A stretch of DNA of 64,000 nt from Tabrizicola aquatica. Its GTDB lineage: Bacteria; Pseudomonadota; Alphaproteobacteria; Rhodobacterales; Rhodobacteraceae. Under the pieces are notes generated by a model. It was not told where the DNA came from and did no database searches. It worked only from the letters and a program-made list of their open reading frames with translations. The stretch is taken from positions 434,001-498,000 of the forward strand of contig NZ_PJON01000001.1 in assembly GCF_002900975.1 (NCBI RefSeq), read 5' to 3'. Positions 46,207-62,914 of this stretch are shown here, one piece after another. Position numbers and translations under genes: made by a program. Every line of letters begins with the position of its first letter. Position 1 is the first letter of the stretch.

Positions 46207-47009
46207 GCATCCATCCGTCAGCAAAGGTCCATCCCTCGGCCGTGGTCGAGCCCGGTGCCGTGATCGGCGAGGGGTGCGAGGTCGGCCCCTTCTGCCTGGT
46301 CGGGCCCGAGGTCACGCTGGGCGCGCGGGTGGTGCTGAAAAGCCATGCCGTTGTCACCGGCTGGACCGAGATCGGCGATGAGACGGTCATCTTCCCCTTC
46401 GCGACCGTGGGCGAGGTTCCGCAGGACCTGAAATACCATGGCGAGCGGACGCGGCTGGTGATCGGCAAGCGTTGCCGCATCCGCGAGGCTGCGACGCTGA
46501 ACACCGGAACGGAAGGCGGCGGCGGGGTCACTCGGGTCGGGGATGACGTGCTGATCATGACCGGCGCCCATGTCGGCCATGATGCCCAGATCGGCAACCG
46601 GGTGATCCTGGTGAACCATGTCGCCATCGCCGGGCATTGCGTCCTTGGCGATGACGTGATTGTCGGCGGGCTGTCCGGCGTGCACCAATGGGTGCGGATC
46701 GGTCAGGGCGCGATCATTGGCGCGGTCACCATGGTGACGAATGACGTGATCCCCTATGGCCTGGTGCAAGCCCCACGGGGCGAGTTGGACGGGTTGAACC
46801 TTGTCGGCCTGAAACGCCGGGGTGTCGATCGGTCCGAGATCACCGCGCTCCGCGCCGCCTATCAGACGCTGGCGCAAGAGGATGGCAGTTTCCAGGACCG
46901 CGCCCGCAAGTTGGCCGAGGAAAGCGACAGCGCGCTGGTGCGTGAGATTGCCGATTTCATCCTGACGAAGTCGGACCGCAGCTTTCTGACCCCCAAAGGT
47001 GGGCGGTGA
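46203..47009 (+). CDS. lpxA: UDP-N-acetylglucosamine O-acyltransferase
   Basis: First step of lipid A synthesis. The 268-residue protein is a left-handed beta-helix of hexapeptide repeats ([20 protein letters not shown] onward), with the catalytic His region [13 protein letters not shown] and the [11 protein letters not shown]-terminal switch. The ATG at 46203 (MSIHPSAKV) overlaps fabZ; an in-frame codon further upstream lies inside fabZ. Confidence 0.95.
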   Translation: MSIHPSAKVHPSAVVEPGAVIGEGCEVGPFCLVGPEVTLGARVVLKSHAVVTGWTEIGDETVIFPFATVGEVPQDLKYHGERTRLVIGKRCRIREAATLNTGTEGGGGVTRVGDDVLIMTGAHVGHDAQIGNRVILVNHVAIAGHCVLGDDVIVGGLSGVHQWVRIGQGAIIGAVTMVTNDVIPYGLVQAPRGELDGLNLVGLKRRGVDRSEITALRAAYQTLAQEDGSFQDRARKLAEESDSALVREIADFILTKSDRSFLTPKGGR

Positions 47010-47809
47010 GGACCGCGATCATCGCCGGGCAGGGCCGTCTACCTGCCGCGCTTGCTGCTGCCATGCCCGCGCCGCCCCTGGTCGCCGCGCTGGACGGTTT
47101 CGCGCCCGAGGGGCTGACCGTGGACCTGCGCTTCCGGGTGGAGCGTCTGGTTCCCTTCCTGCGCGCGTTGGAGCGGGACGGTGTCGGCCAGGTGATCTTT
47201 GCCGGGGCCGTTACCCGGCCGCGGCTTGATCCCGCGCTGCTGGACGAAGCCACCGCCGCGCTCCTGCCGCGCCTGATGACGGCGATGGCGCAAGGGGACG
47301 ACGCGACGCTGCGGGTGGTGATCGAACTGTTCGAAGAGTTCGGCTTTTCGGTCGTCGGGGTGGAAGCGGTTGCGCCCGCCCTCTTGCCCGGGGCGGGGGT
47401 GCTGGCCGGCACGGTCACGCCGCGCGATGAGGCTGATGCAACGCGGGCGGCGGCGATTGTCGCGGCGCTTGGCGCGGTTGATGTGGGGCAGGGTGCGGTG
47501 GTGGCGCAGGGCCTGTGCCTGGGGGTCGAGGCGCTGCCGGGGACGGATGCACTTTTGGCGCAGGTGGCCGGGATTGGCGCGCTGCGGCCTGATCCCGCGC
47601 GCGGGCGGGGCCTGTTCTACAAGGCCGCGAAGGCCGGGCAGGATCGCCGGATCGACCTGCCGACGCTGGGTCCGCAAACGCTGCGCGCCGTCGCAGCGGC
47701 GGGCCTGGGCGGGGTGGCGTTCGAGGCCGGCTCGGTCATCTGCCTGGACCTGGCCGAAATGCAGGACCTGGCGCAGGAGTTGGGCCTTTTCCTTTGGGCG
47801 CGGGGATGA
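47006..47809 (+). CDS. lpxI: UDP-2,3-diacylglucosamine pyrophosphatase LpxI
   Basis: Hydrolyses UDP-2,3-diacyl-GlcN to lipid X; LpxI is the alphaproteobacterial replacement for LpxH. The 267-residue protein has the family's IIAGQGRLPAALA start, VGVEAVAPALL, VAQGLCLGVEALPGTD and the C-terminal AGSVICLDLAEM. The start is GTG at 47006, overlapping lpxA. Lies between lpxA and lpxB, which confirms the role. Confidence 0.93.
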   Translation: MRTAIIAGQGRLPAALAAAMPAPPLVAALDGFAPEGLTVDLRFRVERLVPFLRALERDGVGQVIFAGAVTRPRLDPALLDEATAALLPRLMTAMAQGDDATLRVVIELFEEFGFSVVGVEAVAPALLPGAGVLAGTVTPRDEADATRAAAIVAALGAVDVGQGAVVAQGLCLGVEALPGTDALLAQVAGIGALRPDPARGRGLFYKAAKAGQDRRIDLPTLGPQTLRAVAAAGLGGVAFEAGSVICLDLAEMQDLAQELGLFLWARG

Positions 47810-47888
47810 TCCGGGGCCGGCTCATCGCTTGGCTCGCGCAACGCTCTTGGCTGGGTGCCCCGCAGCGAAGAGGGGACGCAGTCCCACG

Positions 47889-49031
47889 ATGAGCGGTCCG
47901 GTGAAGCTCTTCCTCATCGCGGGCGAACCCTCGGGCGACCGGCTGGGCGCAGCATTGATGGCGGGGCTGCAAAGCCTGACGCCGGTCGAGTTCGCGGGGA
48001 TCGGTGGGCCGCTCATGCAGGCCGAGGGGCTGGAAAGCCTGTTCCCGATGGAAGAGCTTTCGGTCATGGGCATCGCCGAGGTGCTGCCGAAGTACTTCCA
48101 ACTGAAACGCCGCATCCGCGAGGCGGCCGAGGCGGCGCTGGCCAGCGGGGCCGAGGCGCTGGTGACGATCGACTCCCCCGACTTTTCGTTGCGGGTCGCG
48201 GCGATCGTGAAAGCGGCGCGCCCGGACTTTCGCACGATCCACTATGTCGCGCCCTCGGTCTGGGCCTGGCGTCCGGGGCGTGCGGCAAAGATGGCGCGGG
48301 TGATCGACCATGTGCTGGCGCTGCTGCCGTTCGAACCGCCCTATATGACCGCCGCCGGCATGACCTGCGATTTCGTGGGGCACCCGGTGGTGGCAGAACC
48401 GCTGGCGTCTCAGGCCGAGATGGCCCCCTTCGCCGTTCAGGGGCCGCTCTTGCTGGCGCTGCCGGGATCGCGCCGGGGAGAGGTCACGCGCCTTGCCCCG
48501 GTCTTTGGCGAGGTGGTGGGGCGGCTGAAGGCGCGGCATCCCGACCTGCGGGTCGCGCTTCCCACCGTGCGCGGCGTGGCTGACCTGGTGCGCGAGGTAA
48601 CGGCCACCTGGCCGGTCGTGCCGCAGATCATCCAGGACCCCGGCGCCAAGCGCGGTGCCTTCGCGGCGGCGGATGTGGCACTGGCGGCCTCGGGGACGGT
48701 GTCGCTGGAGCTTGCGGCGAACGCCTGTCCTATGGTCATCGCCTATGACATGCATCCGCTGACGCTGTGGCTCATGCGCCGCGCTGCGCTGATCGACACG
48801 GTGACGCTGGTGAACCTGGTCAGCGAGACCCGCGTGGTGCCCGAATTCATCGGCCCCGACTGCCGCGCCGACCGCATCGCCCCTGCGCTGGAGGCGGTGC
48901 TGGCCGATCCCACGGCGCAGCAGGCCGCGATGGCGCTGACAATGGAACGGCTGGGGCAGGGCGGCGAGGCCCCTGGCCTCAGGGCTGCACGGTCGGTGCT
49001 GCAGGCTCTGCGGCCGGGGCTTCCCCGTTGA
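47889..49031 (+). CDS. lpxB: Lipid-A-disaccharide synthase
   Basis: Joins UDP-2,3-diacyl-GlcN and lipid X into the lipid A disaccharide. The 380-residue GT-B-fold protein has KLFLIAGEPSGDRLGAALM, LVTIDSPDFSLRVA, YVAPSVWAWRPGRA, LALPGSRRGEV and ALAASGTVSLELA. The start at 47889 (MSGPVKLFLIA) follows a 79-base spacer after lpxI. Its last 53 bases overlap the convergent DUF2059 gene. Confidence 0.95.
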   Translation: MSGPVKLFLIAGEPSGDRLGAALMAGLQSLTPVEFAGIGGPLMQAEGLESLFPMEELSVMGIAEVLPKYFQLKRRIREAAEAALASGAEALVTIDSPDFSLRVAAIVKAARPDFRTIHYVAPSVWAWRPGRAAKMARVIDHVLALLPFEPPYMTAAGMTCDFVGHPVVAEPLASQAEMAPFAVQGPLLLALPGSRRGEVTRLAPVFGEVVGRLKARHPDLRVALPTVRGVADLVREVTATWPVVPQIIQDPGAKRGAFAAADVALAASGTVSLELAANACPMVIAYDMHPLTLWLMRRAALIDTVTLVNLVSETRVVPEFIGPDCRADRIAPALEAVLADPTAQQAAMALTMERLGQGGEAPGLRAARSVLQALRPGLPR

Positions 49032-49485
49032 TGATCGCCAAAACCTGCGGCATCAGCCCGGCAGAGGTGTCATTCACCAGGGCCGCCAGCCCCGGTTGCT
49101 GCGCGGCGCTTAGCTGCGGCAGCTTGGCCATGACCGACCGTCCTTCCGGCGTGGCGTAGAAGTCGCGCAGCGCCGTAATCTCGGCCAGCGTCATCAGGTC
49201 GGCCATGATCTCGGCCTGGTCGCGCATCAGATCGGTCATCGGCTGGGTGAAGGTGTCGAGGTAGAGCGTCCTGATCTGCGCGACCTGCGCCTCGGTCAGC
49301 GTCTGCCCGCCCGCCGCCACCTGTTGCAGGATCGGCTGGTACATCGTCTCGATCACCGCAGCCATGTCGAAGCCCTGCAGCGCAAAGTCGACATATTCCG
49401 CCGCGACCGCCACCCGTTCCTCGCGGGTCTCAGCCAGGGCCGGCAGGGGAAGCAGCAGCAGCGCCGCGAGAGCAAGAGGTTTCAC
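48979..49485 (-). CDS. DUF2059 secreted protein
   Basis: A 168-residue exported protein with a signal peptide ([18 protein letters not shown]) and the DUF2059 core ([52 protein letters not shown]). The function is unknown. Its 3' end overlaps the convergent lpxB by 53 bases, and its start overlaps the mnmA stop by 4 bases. Confidence 0.83.
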   Translation of the reverse strand: MKPLALAALLLLPLPALAETREERVAVAAEYVDFALQGFDMAAVIETMYQPILQQVAAGGQTLTEAQVAQIRTLYLDTFTQPMTDLMRDQAEIMADLMTLAEITALRDFYATPEGRSVMAKLPQLSAAQQPGLAALVNDTSAGLMPQVLAIINGEAPAAEPAAPTVQP

Positions 49486-50627
49486 GAGGCTTGTCCTTTC
49501 CAGATCCAGCCGCCGCCAAAGATGCGGCTGCCTTCGGGGGCGTAAAACACGCAGGCCTGCCCGGCGCTGACCCCGTCTTCGGGCGCCAGAAGTTCCACCT
49601 CGGCGGTGGTGGGGCCGGTCGGGCGGATGATCGCCTCACGCGGGGGGCGGGTGGAGCGGACCTTGACCTTCAGGTGCCACTCGGGGCGGCTGTCAAAGGG
49701 GGCATCGCCCAGCCAGTTGATCCCGCGCACCGGGATGATGCGGGTGGAAAGTGCCGCCTTCGGCCCGACGATCACGCGCCGCGTGGCGGGGTCCAGCTTG
49801 ACGACATACAAGGGCTCGCCCAACCCGCCGATCCCCAGGCCCTTGCGCTGGCCGATGGTGTAATGGATCACGCCCCGGTGTTCGCCAAGAATAGTGCCGT
49901 CCAGATCCACGATCTCGCCCGGATCGGCGGCGCCAGGGCGCAGCTTCTCGATCACCGCCGCATAGTCGCCGTTCGGGACAAAGCAGATGTCCTGGCTGTC
50001 GGGCTTGTCGGCCACCGGCAGGCCATACTTCGCCGCCAGCGCCCGGGTCTCGGCCTTGGACGCGAGGTGCCCCAGCGGGAAGCGCAGGTAGCTCAGCTGT
50101 TCCGGCGTGGTCGAGAACAGGAAATAGGACTGGTCCCGCGCGGGATCGGCCGCCTGGTGCAACTCGGCCCCGTGGTCGCCGACCTTGCGCTGGATATAGT
50201 GGCCGGTCGCCATGCAATCGGCGTCAAGGTCCTTGGCGGTGGCCAGAAGATCCTTGAACTTTACCCGTTCATTGCAGCGGATGCAGGGCACCGGGGTCGC
50301 GCCCGACAGATAGGCGTCGGCGAATTCCTCGATCACCGCCTCGCGGAAGGTGTTTTCATAGTCCAGGACGTAGTGCGGAAACCCCATCGTCTCGGCCACC
50401 CGGCGCGCGTCATGGATGTCGCGGCCCGCGCAGCAGGCGCCCTTCTTGGCCAGTGCCGCGCCGTGGTCGTACAGTTGCAGCGTGACGCCGACGACATCGT
50501 ACCCCTCTTCGGCCAGCATCGCGGCCACGACGCTGCTGTCGACACCGCCGGACATGGCGACGACGACCCGCGTTTCCGAGGGGGGCTTCGGGAAGCCAAG
50601 CGAGTTGAGGGCCAGGTCGCGCGGCAT
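49482..50627 (-). CDS. mnmA: tRNA-specific 2-thiouridylase MnmA
   Basis: Thiolates U34 of tRNAs for Lys, Glu and Gln. The 381-residue protein has the PP-loop [36 protein letters not shown], the catalytic Cys regions [16 protein letters not shown] and [12 protein letters not shown], and a C-terminal barrel ending [19 protein letters not shown]. Divergent from sciP across 125 bases. Confidence 0.95.
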   Translation of the reverse strand: MPRDLALNSLGFPKPPSETRVVVAMSGGVDSSVVAAMLAEEGYDVVGVTLQLYDHGAALAKKGACCAGRDIHDARRVAETMGFPHYVLDYENTFREAVIEEFADAYLSGATPVPCIRCNERVKFKDLLATAKDLDADCMATGHYIQRKVGDHGAELHQAADPARDQSYFLFSTTPEQLSYLRFPLGHLASKAETRALAAKYGLPVADKPDSQDICFVPNGDYAAVIEKLRPGAADPGEIVDLDGTILGEHRGVIHYTIGQRKGLGIGGLGEPLYVVKLDPATRRVIVGPKAALSTRIIPVRGINWLGDAPFDSRPEWHLKVKVRSTRPPREAIIRPTGPTTAEVELLAPEDGVSAGQACVFYAPEGSRIFGGGWIWKGQAS

Positions 50628-50752
50628 GGGTCAGGGTCCGATCTTGGGAATGTCAGGGAATATATGAAAATGCTCTGCACTCTCAATCCCCCGTTTCAGG
50701 AATGATTAAGCCTGTTCCGCCATCCTTCCGCTGCATGATCGAGGGATTGCCC

Positions 50753-51031
50753 ATGTTTCTGAAGCGCGTCGATGGTCCAAGGCAGGTGACCCTGCCCGAT
50801 GGCAGCATCCTGACCCGGGCGGACCTGCCGCCCGCCGATACCCGCCGCTGGGTCGCTAGCCGCAAGGCCGTGGTGGTCAAGGCGGTGGTCTACGGCCTGA
50901 TTCCCCAGTCTGAGGCGCTGGAACGCTATGCGCTCTCGGAAGAAGAGTTCGCGCTGTGGCGCAGCGCGGTGGAAAAGCACGGCGACCAGGGCCTGAAAGT
51001 CACGGCCATCCAGAAATACAGACAACTTTAA
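50753..51031 (+). CDS. sciP: SciP-like CtrA inhibitor (DUF1153)
   Basis: A small DNA-binding protein that, in Caulobacter, binds CtrA and blocks its activation of targets. From the ATG at 50753 it is 92 residues: FLKRVDGPRQVTLPDGS, LPPADTRRWVASRKAVVVKA and a helix-turn-helix (LIPQSEALERYALSEEEFAL). GAGGGA 7 bases upstream supports this start over the in-frame ATGs at 50702 and 50735. It lies directly upstream of ctrA, its regulatory partner. Confidence 0.88.
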   Translation: MFLKRVDGPRQVTLPDGSILTRADLPPADTRRWVASRKAVVVKAVVYGLIPQSEALERYALSEEEFALWRSAVEKHGDQGLKVTAIQKYRQL

Positions 51032-51058
51032 ATTGTTTTGCGCTCTCGCTCTGGCAAA

Positions 51059-51073
51059 GTAACTCTGTGTTAA
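51059..51073 (+). promoter_or_regulatory. CtrA-binding site in the ctrA promoter
   Basis: GTAA-CTCTGTG-TTAA matches the CtrA consensus TTAA-N7-TTAA with one mismatch and lies 57 bases upstream of the ctrA start. Autoregulation by CtrA is well known in alphaproteobacteria. Confidence 0.6.
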
Positions 51074-51129
51074 CCATTGCGACCCAATGTCATTAACGAT
51101 GTGACTGCGGAGCGGAGTATAACGGTAAA

Positions 51130-56094
<4,965 letters not shown>

Positions 56095-56119
56095 GGCCGT
56101 CGCAGGGAGTTTTGCCTTC

Positions 56120-56144
56120 GTTCTCAAATGTTCTTAAAAAGTTC
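56120..56144 (+). promoter_or_regulatory. Alphaproteobacterial LexA (SOS) box
   Basis: GTTC-N7-GTTC occurs at 56130-56144 (GTTC TTAAAAA GTTC), with a third GTTC at 56120-56123. Direct GTTC-N7-GTTC repeats are the LexA operator of Rhodobacter and Caulobacter. It lies 56 bases upstream of the preferred start of the small membrane protein. Confidence 0.7.
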
Positions 56145-56199
56145 TTTACAGGGTTAACGATCTATGAGAACAATTCAGCAACACATCATGGAGGACGCG

Positions 56200-56322
56200 A
56201 TGAAAGACGCCATGAATACCCTGCTGACACATTCTCCGAAAGGCGCTGTCGAGGATCTGGTCGGCCTTGCCGCGCTGTTTGTGATCGTTTTCGCCGTGCT
56301 CTCGTTGCCCGGCCTCGCCTGA
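56200..56322 (+). CDS. Small single-pass membrane protein, probably SOS-induced
   Basis: A 40-residue protein starting MKDAMNTLLTHSPKGAVEDL and ending in a hydrophobic segment, VGLAALFVIVFAVLSLPGLA, enough for one membrane pass. GGAGGA lies 5 bases before the ATG at 56200; in-frame ATGs at 56164 and 56188 give longer forms. A LexA-type box stands upstream and a strong terminator downstream, so this is a self-contained transcription unit. SOS-induced mini membrane proteins such as SidA of Caulobacter block division; by analogy this may do the same. There is no sequence proof of that role. Confidence 0.62.
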   Translation: MKDAMNTLLTHSPKGAVEDLVGLAALFVIVFAVLSLPGLA

Positions 56323-56406
56323 CGTTTTCTGCCCCGCGCTCTGTCCCCCAAGGGTGACGGTCCGCCTTGCCTGGCCCACCGTCCGCCGTTTCCAGACGCG
56401 CTACTG

Positions 56407-56441
56407 CCGCCGCCATCCCTTCGGATGTGCGGCGGTTTTTT
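56407..56441 (+). terminator. Intrinsic terminator after the small membrane protein
   Basis: Stem CCGCCGCCATCC with GGATG-T-GCGGCGG around a short CTTC loop, followed by TTTTTT (56436-56441). It ends the recG/small-protein transcription and abuts the stop codon of the convergent scaffold gene. Confidence 0.88.
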
Positions 56442-56884
56442 CATGCGGCGGCCAGGGCAAGCTCCGTCGCCTCGCAGGCGGCGTCCAGGGCCAGTAGGAT
56501 CGAGGCGTGGCGGTTCTTGTAATCGCGGGCGGGGAGAAGAACCTCGTAGCCATCGAAGGGTGCGGCCGGGACCGGGCCTGCCTCCTTCAACATGGCCCGC
56601 AGGGCGTCGCGGGCTGCGACAAGCTCGCCAAGGGTGCGACCGACCGCGACCCCGCCCAGCACCGCAGCCGAGGCCTGGCCGAGGGCGCAGGCCTTCACGT
56701 CCTGGGCGAAGTCGGCGATGCGGCCGTCCTTCACCACCACATCCACCGTCACCGTCGAGCCGCAGAGAGGCGAGCGTTTCCGGGCCGTCCCTTGCGGCGC
56801 GGCCAGCCGGCCGTGGTGCGGGATATCGGCGGCCAGCGCGAGGATGCGGGCGGAGTAAAGCTTGATGAGGTCGCTGTCGCTCAC
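56441..56884 (-). CDS. NifU/IscU-like iron-sulfur cluster scaffold protein
   Basis: A 147-residue protein of the NifU N-terminal (IscU/SufU) family. Cys ligands C41 (SPLCGSTVTV) and C66 (KACALGQASAAVL) are present. In the place of the third family Cys (LHCSVL in IscU) it has NRHASIL, an Ala, while the preceding His is kept; C137 comes later and is not equivalent. Cluster assembly on this scaffold may therefore differ, or it may serve transfer. Divergent from hisI across 84 bases. Confidence 0.82.
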   Translation of the reverse strand: MSDSDLIKLYSARILALAADIPHHGRLAAPQGTARKRSPLCGSTVTVDVVVKDGRIADFAQDVKACALGQASAAVLGGVAVGRTLGELVAARDALRAMLKEAGPVPAAPFDGYEVLLPARDYKNRHASILLALDAACEATELALAAA

Positions 56885-56968
56885 GTGGAATGATCGCCTT
56901 CGCTCATGGTATGTCCCCTCTGAGGGCTGTATGTAGCCCCGCGTTGACCGCCTGCCAAGGAGAGAGCC

Positions 56969-57340
56969 ATGCCCTTTGATCCGGCCACACTGAAGTATGA
57001 TGCGGCGGGGCTGGTCCCTTGTGTCGCGCAGGATGCGGGGTCGGGCGAGGTGCTGATGGTCGCCTGGATGAACGCCGCCTCGGTCGCGGCGACGCTGGAG
57101 ACGGGGAAGGTCACCTATTGGTCGCGCTCACGGGGGGCGTTCTGGGTGAAGGGGGAGTCCTCGGGTCACCATCAGCGGCTGGTGGAGCTGCGGGTGGACT
57201 GTGATCGGGACTGCTTGCTGGCCCTGGTCAGCCAGGAGGGGCCGGCCTGCCACACCAACCGGCGGTCCTGCTTCTATACGGCGGTCCGGGACGGGGAAGA
57301 GGTCGAGATCATGGTTCCTGTCCACGGTGGACAAAACTGA
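56969..57340 (+). CDS. hisI: Phosphoribosyl-AMP cyclohydrolase
   Basis: Third step of histidine synthesis. The 123-residue single-domain enzyme has VLMVAWMNAASVAATLETGK, TYWSRSRGAFWVKGESSGH and zinc/magnesium ligands in VDCDRDCLL and CHTNRRSCFYT. No HisE domain is fused to it. GGAGAG upstream fits the start. Its 3' end contains the second copy of a 15-base palindrome. Confidence 0.94.
   Translation: MPFDPATLKYDAAGLVPCVAQDAGSGEVLMVAWMNAASVAATLETGKVTYWSRSRGAFWVKGESSGHHQRLVELRVDCDRDCLLALVSQEGPACHTNRRSCFYTAVRDGEEVEIMVPVHGGQN
57319..57333. repeat. 15-base palindrome, copy 2 (inside the hisI 3' end)
   Basis: TGTCCACGGTGGACA is the exact reverse complement of the sequence at 15879-15893. It encodes the hisI residues around PVHGG, 5 bases from the stop codon. 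Confidence 0.6.
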
Positions 57341-57375
57341 AGAATCCAACAAACACAAAAACTTGCCCGTGGGCG

Positions 57376-58221
57376 TTAGGGATTTGGTAACCCGACCATC
57401 CGGCGGATGTCGGCTGGGGTCGCGCCCTCGGCCCGGTACTTCTGGATCGCCCGCGCATCGTCGCGCTTCGCCAGCCGCTTCCCGGCCGCGTCGCGGATCA
57501 GCCGGTGGTGGTGATAGATCGGCGTCGGCAGGTTGAAGAGGCGCTGCAGGATCACCTGCACCGGGGTAAAGTCGAACAGATCCTCGCCCCGGATCACATG
57601 AGTCACGCCCTGGTCGGCATCGTCAAAGGCCGAGGCGAGGAAATAGGCCACGATCTCCTCGCCCTTGCGCGACAGGACCACATCGCCAATCCGGGCCTGT
57701 GCCTCAACCGCGTCGATGCGGTGCAGGCCGGGGTGGGCCGGGCCGGTTTCGGTGAAGCTGAGGTCTTCCGTCCCAAGCAACGTCAACGCGGCGGCAAGGT
57801 CCAGGCGCAGGGCATCGCCGGGCAGGCGCGAGGTCATCGGGCGGCCGCGACAGGTGCCGGGATAGACGTTGAAGGCCACGCCCTCTTGCGGGGCGGCAAG
57901 CGCGGCGCGGATGTCCGAGCGGGTGCAAGAGCAGGGGTAGAGAAGGCCTTTGTCTTCAAGGGTTTCAAGGCGGGTGTTGTAGCTGGAGATGTGCGGCGCC
58001 TGGCGATGGATCGGGCCGTCCCAGGTCAGGCCAAGCCAGCGCAGGTCGTCCTGGATCAGCGCGTCATACTCGGGCCTGCAGCGGTCGAGGTCGGTATCTT
58101 CCATCCGCAAGAGGAACCTGCCGCCGGCGGCGCGGGCCATGTCGTGGGCCAGGATGGCGGAATAGGCGTGGCCCAGGTGCAGGGGGCCAGTCGGACTGGG
58201 GGCGAAGCGGGTTACGAACAT
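57376..58221 (-). CDS. gluQ: Glutamyl-Q tRNA(Asp) synthetase
   Basis: A truncated GluRS paralogue that glutamylates queuosine in tRNA(Asp) without using a tRNA(Glu). The 281-residue protein has the HIGH-type motif FAPSPTGPLHLGHAYSA, zinc ligands in YPCSCTRSDI and YPGTCRG, VIRGEDLFDFTPVQ and the KMSKS counterpart KRLAKRDDARA. It lacks the anticodon-binding domain, as expected. The start at 58221 lies 76 bases after trmFO on the same strand. Confidence 0.93.
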   Translation of the reverse strand: MFVTRFAPSPTGPLHLGHAYSAILAHDMARAAGGRFLLRMEDTDLDRCRPEYDALIQDDLRWLGLTWDGPIHRQAPHISSYNTRLETLEDKGLLYPCSCTRSDIRAALAAPQEGVAFNVYPGTCRGRPMTSRLPGDALRLDLAAALTLLGTEDLSFTETGPAHPGLHRIDAVEAQARIGDVVLSRKGEEIVAYFLASAFDDADQGVTHVIRGEDLFDFTPVQVILQRLFNLPTPIYHHHRLIRDAAGKRLAKRDDARAIQKYRAEGATPADIRRMVGLPNP

Positions 58222-58297
58222 GGTGGCCCGTCCCAGGCCTGACCCCGGACCGTCCGGGCTGCATGAGGCGCGGGGGCCGGGGCGGGGGCGGGGTTTC

Positions 58298-59629
58298 TTA
58301 CGCGGCGAGCCATGCTTGGAACGCCTCTTTCGCGCGGTCCGTATAGGCCTTGTAGCGGACGGCACGGCCCTTGCGGCCGCCCCTGGCGTCAATGGGGGGG
58401 AAGAGGCCGAAGTTCACGTTCATCGGCTGGAAGGTCTTGGCCTCGGCCCCGCCGGTGATGTGGGTGACAAGCGCGCCCATGGCGGTTTCGGGTGGCGGGG
58501 GCGGCAGGGTTTCGCCCTTGATTTCGGCGGCGGCCATCCGGCCCGCGAGCAGGCCCATCGCGGCGCTTTCGACATAGCCTTCGACGCCGGTGATCTGGCC
58601 GGCAAAGCGGATATGCGGGTGGCTTTTCAGCCGCATCTGGCTGTCCAGAAGCGTGGGCGAGTTGATGAAAGTGTTGCGGTGGATGCCGCCAAGGCGGGCA
58701 AAGCTGGCGTCCTGCAAGCCGGGAATCATTTTCAGGACAGAGGTTTGCGCGCCGTACTTCATCTTGGTCTGGAAACCGACGATATTGTAGAGCGTGCCCA
58801 GCTTGTTGTCGCGGCGCAGTTGCACCACGGCATAGGGCTTCTGGTCCGGCTTGTGTGCGTTCGTCAGGCCGACGGGCTTCATCGGCCCGTGGCGGAGGGT
58901 CTCGCGGCCGCGTTCGGCCATGACTTCGATCGGCAGGCAGCCGTCGAAGTAGCCGGCGGTCTCGCCCTCGTGAAACTGGGTCTTTTCCGCTGCGAGAAGG
59001 GCGTCGATGAAGGCCTCATACTCGTCACGGGTCATCGGGCAGTTGATATAGGCGCGTTGTTCTTCCTCGGTCTCGCCCTTGTCGTAGCGGCTTTGCATCC
59101 AGGCGGTGTCCATGTCGATGCTGTCGGCATAGACGATGGGGGCGATGGCATCGAAGAAGGCCAGCGCCTCGGCCCCGGTGGCGGACTTGATCGACTGCGC
59201 CAGCGCCGGGCTGGTCAAGGGGCCGGTGGCGATGATCCAGTGGCCGGATGAAGGAAGCTCGGTAACCTCTTCATAGGACGTGGAAATCAGCGGGTGCGAT
59301 TTCAGCTTTGCCGTCACCGATTGCGCAAAGGGGTCGCGGTCGACGGCAAGGGCGCCACCGGCGGGCAGGCGGTGTTTCTCGGCCATCTCCATCACCAGGC
59401 CGCCGGCGGTGCGCATTTCCCAGTGCAGCAGGCCTACGGCGTTCTGTTCGTGGTCGTCCGAGCGGAAGGAGTTCGAGCAGACCATCTCGGCGAAATCGCC
59501 GGTACGGTGAGCGAAGGTGGCGACCTTGGGCCGCATCTCGTGCAGCACGACGGGGATGCCGGCGTTCGCGGCGGCCCAGGCGGCCTCGGTTCCGGCCATG
59601 CCGCCGCCGATGATGTGAAGTGTGTCCAT
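58298..59629 (-). CDS. trmFO: Methylenetetrahydrofolate-tRNA-(uracil-5-)-methyltransferase TrmFO
   Basis: FAD and folate-dependent enzyme making ribothymidine at U54 of tRNA. The 443-residue protein has the FAD site [20 protein letters not shown] and the two conserved Cys in [10 protein letters not shown] and [13 protein letters not shown]. The start at 59629 ([10 protein letters not shown]) is clear. Together with gluQ it makes a tRNA-modification pair. Confidence 0.95.
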   Translation of the reverse strand: MDTLHIIGGGMAGTEAAWAAANAGIPVVLHEMRPKVATFAHRTGDFAEMVCSNSFRSDDHEQNAVGLLHWEMRTAGGLVMEMAEKHRLPAGGALAVDRDPFAQSVTAKLKSHPLISTSYEEVTELPSSGHWIIATGPLTSPALAQSIKSATGAEALAFFDAIAPIVYADSIDMDTAWMQSRYDKGETEEEQRAYINCPMTRDEYEAFIDALLAAEKTQFHEGETAGYFDGCLPIEVMAERGRETLRHGPMKPVGLTNAHKPDQKPYAVVQLRRDNKLGTLYNIVGFQTKMKYGAQTSVLKMIPGLQDASFARLGGIHRNTFINSPTLLDSQMRLKSHPHIRFAGQITGVEGYVESAAMGLLAGRMAAAEIKGETLPPPPPETAMGALVTHITGGAEAKTFQPMNVNFGLFPPIDARGGRKGRAVRYKAYTDRAKEAFQAWLAA

Positions 59630-59669
59630 GGGGGAGGATGTAGCTTTGTGCGGCTGGTGGCGCAAGGAG

Positions 59670-59720
59670 GGGCGCTGCCCCTCGCGCTGCGCGCTCACCC
59701 CGGGATATTTGGGGACAGAA
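59670..59720 (-). repeat. Dispersed GGGATATTT-type repeat, copy D
   Basis: Plus strand reads GGGCGCTGCCCC, then CCCCGGGATATTTGGGGACA. It spans the end of the small hypothetical gene and supplies its last codons (encoding LSPNIPG) and stop. On that gene's coding strand it reads AAATATCCC, as copies B and C do in their operons. Confidence 0.65.
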
Positions 59721-60005
59721 AATTGGCGTCGCGGTGGGCTTTCGTGAAGGCGGTGGGGTCGTCCGTGCGGTGGCCCAAGGCGGCGGCTTTCAGGAAGAAA
59801 CCGGGCGCGGGGAGGTGGTCGGACGAGAGGCGCTGGCGGAGAAGGGCGGCGCGGAAGGGTTTGCCGGTGGCGGCGTCCACCTCCATCAGGGATTCCAGCT
59901 GGGCGGTAAGGTCGGCCATGCGGAGGCCAAGGTCCTTGGCAAGCTGGCCGTAGGTGGCGGTCTGGCCCGCAGCCGCCAGGGCTGCGAGCCGTTGTTCCAG
60001 CGGGG

Positions 60006-60009
<4 letters not shown>
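59695..60009 (-). CDS. Small conserved hypothetical protein after gyrA
   Basis: A 104-residue protein with an HTH-like N-terminal segment ([20 protein letters not shown]) and [21 protein letters not shown] recognise similar small proteins beside gyrA in related bacteria but no function. The start is GTG at 60009, overlapping the gyrA stop (GTGA), so it is coupled to gyrA. Its final seven residues come from a dispersed repeat. Confidence 0.68.
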
Positions 60010-62723
<2,714 letters not shown>

Positions 62724-62914
62724 GAGGGCGCGCGCCTTCCGTGCGGGATCAAGATGTAGCAGGCAAAAGGATACACCATCCCAGCTATGGGGTGCAATGC
62801 CGGCTGTGCCTAGGATTGGCAGCCATCAAGATCGAGTGACAACTTTTTGTTTTCATTGATTTTTAAGCGGCGTCTGACATGATTCCGCGAGGACCACCAG
62901 AAAGGACGGGCGAC

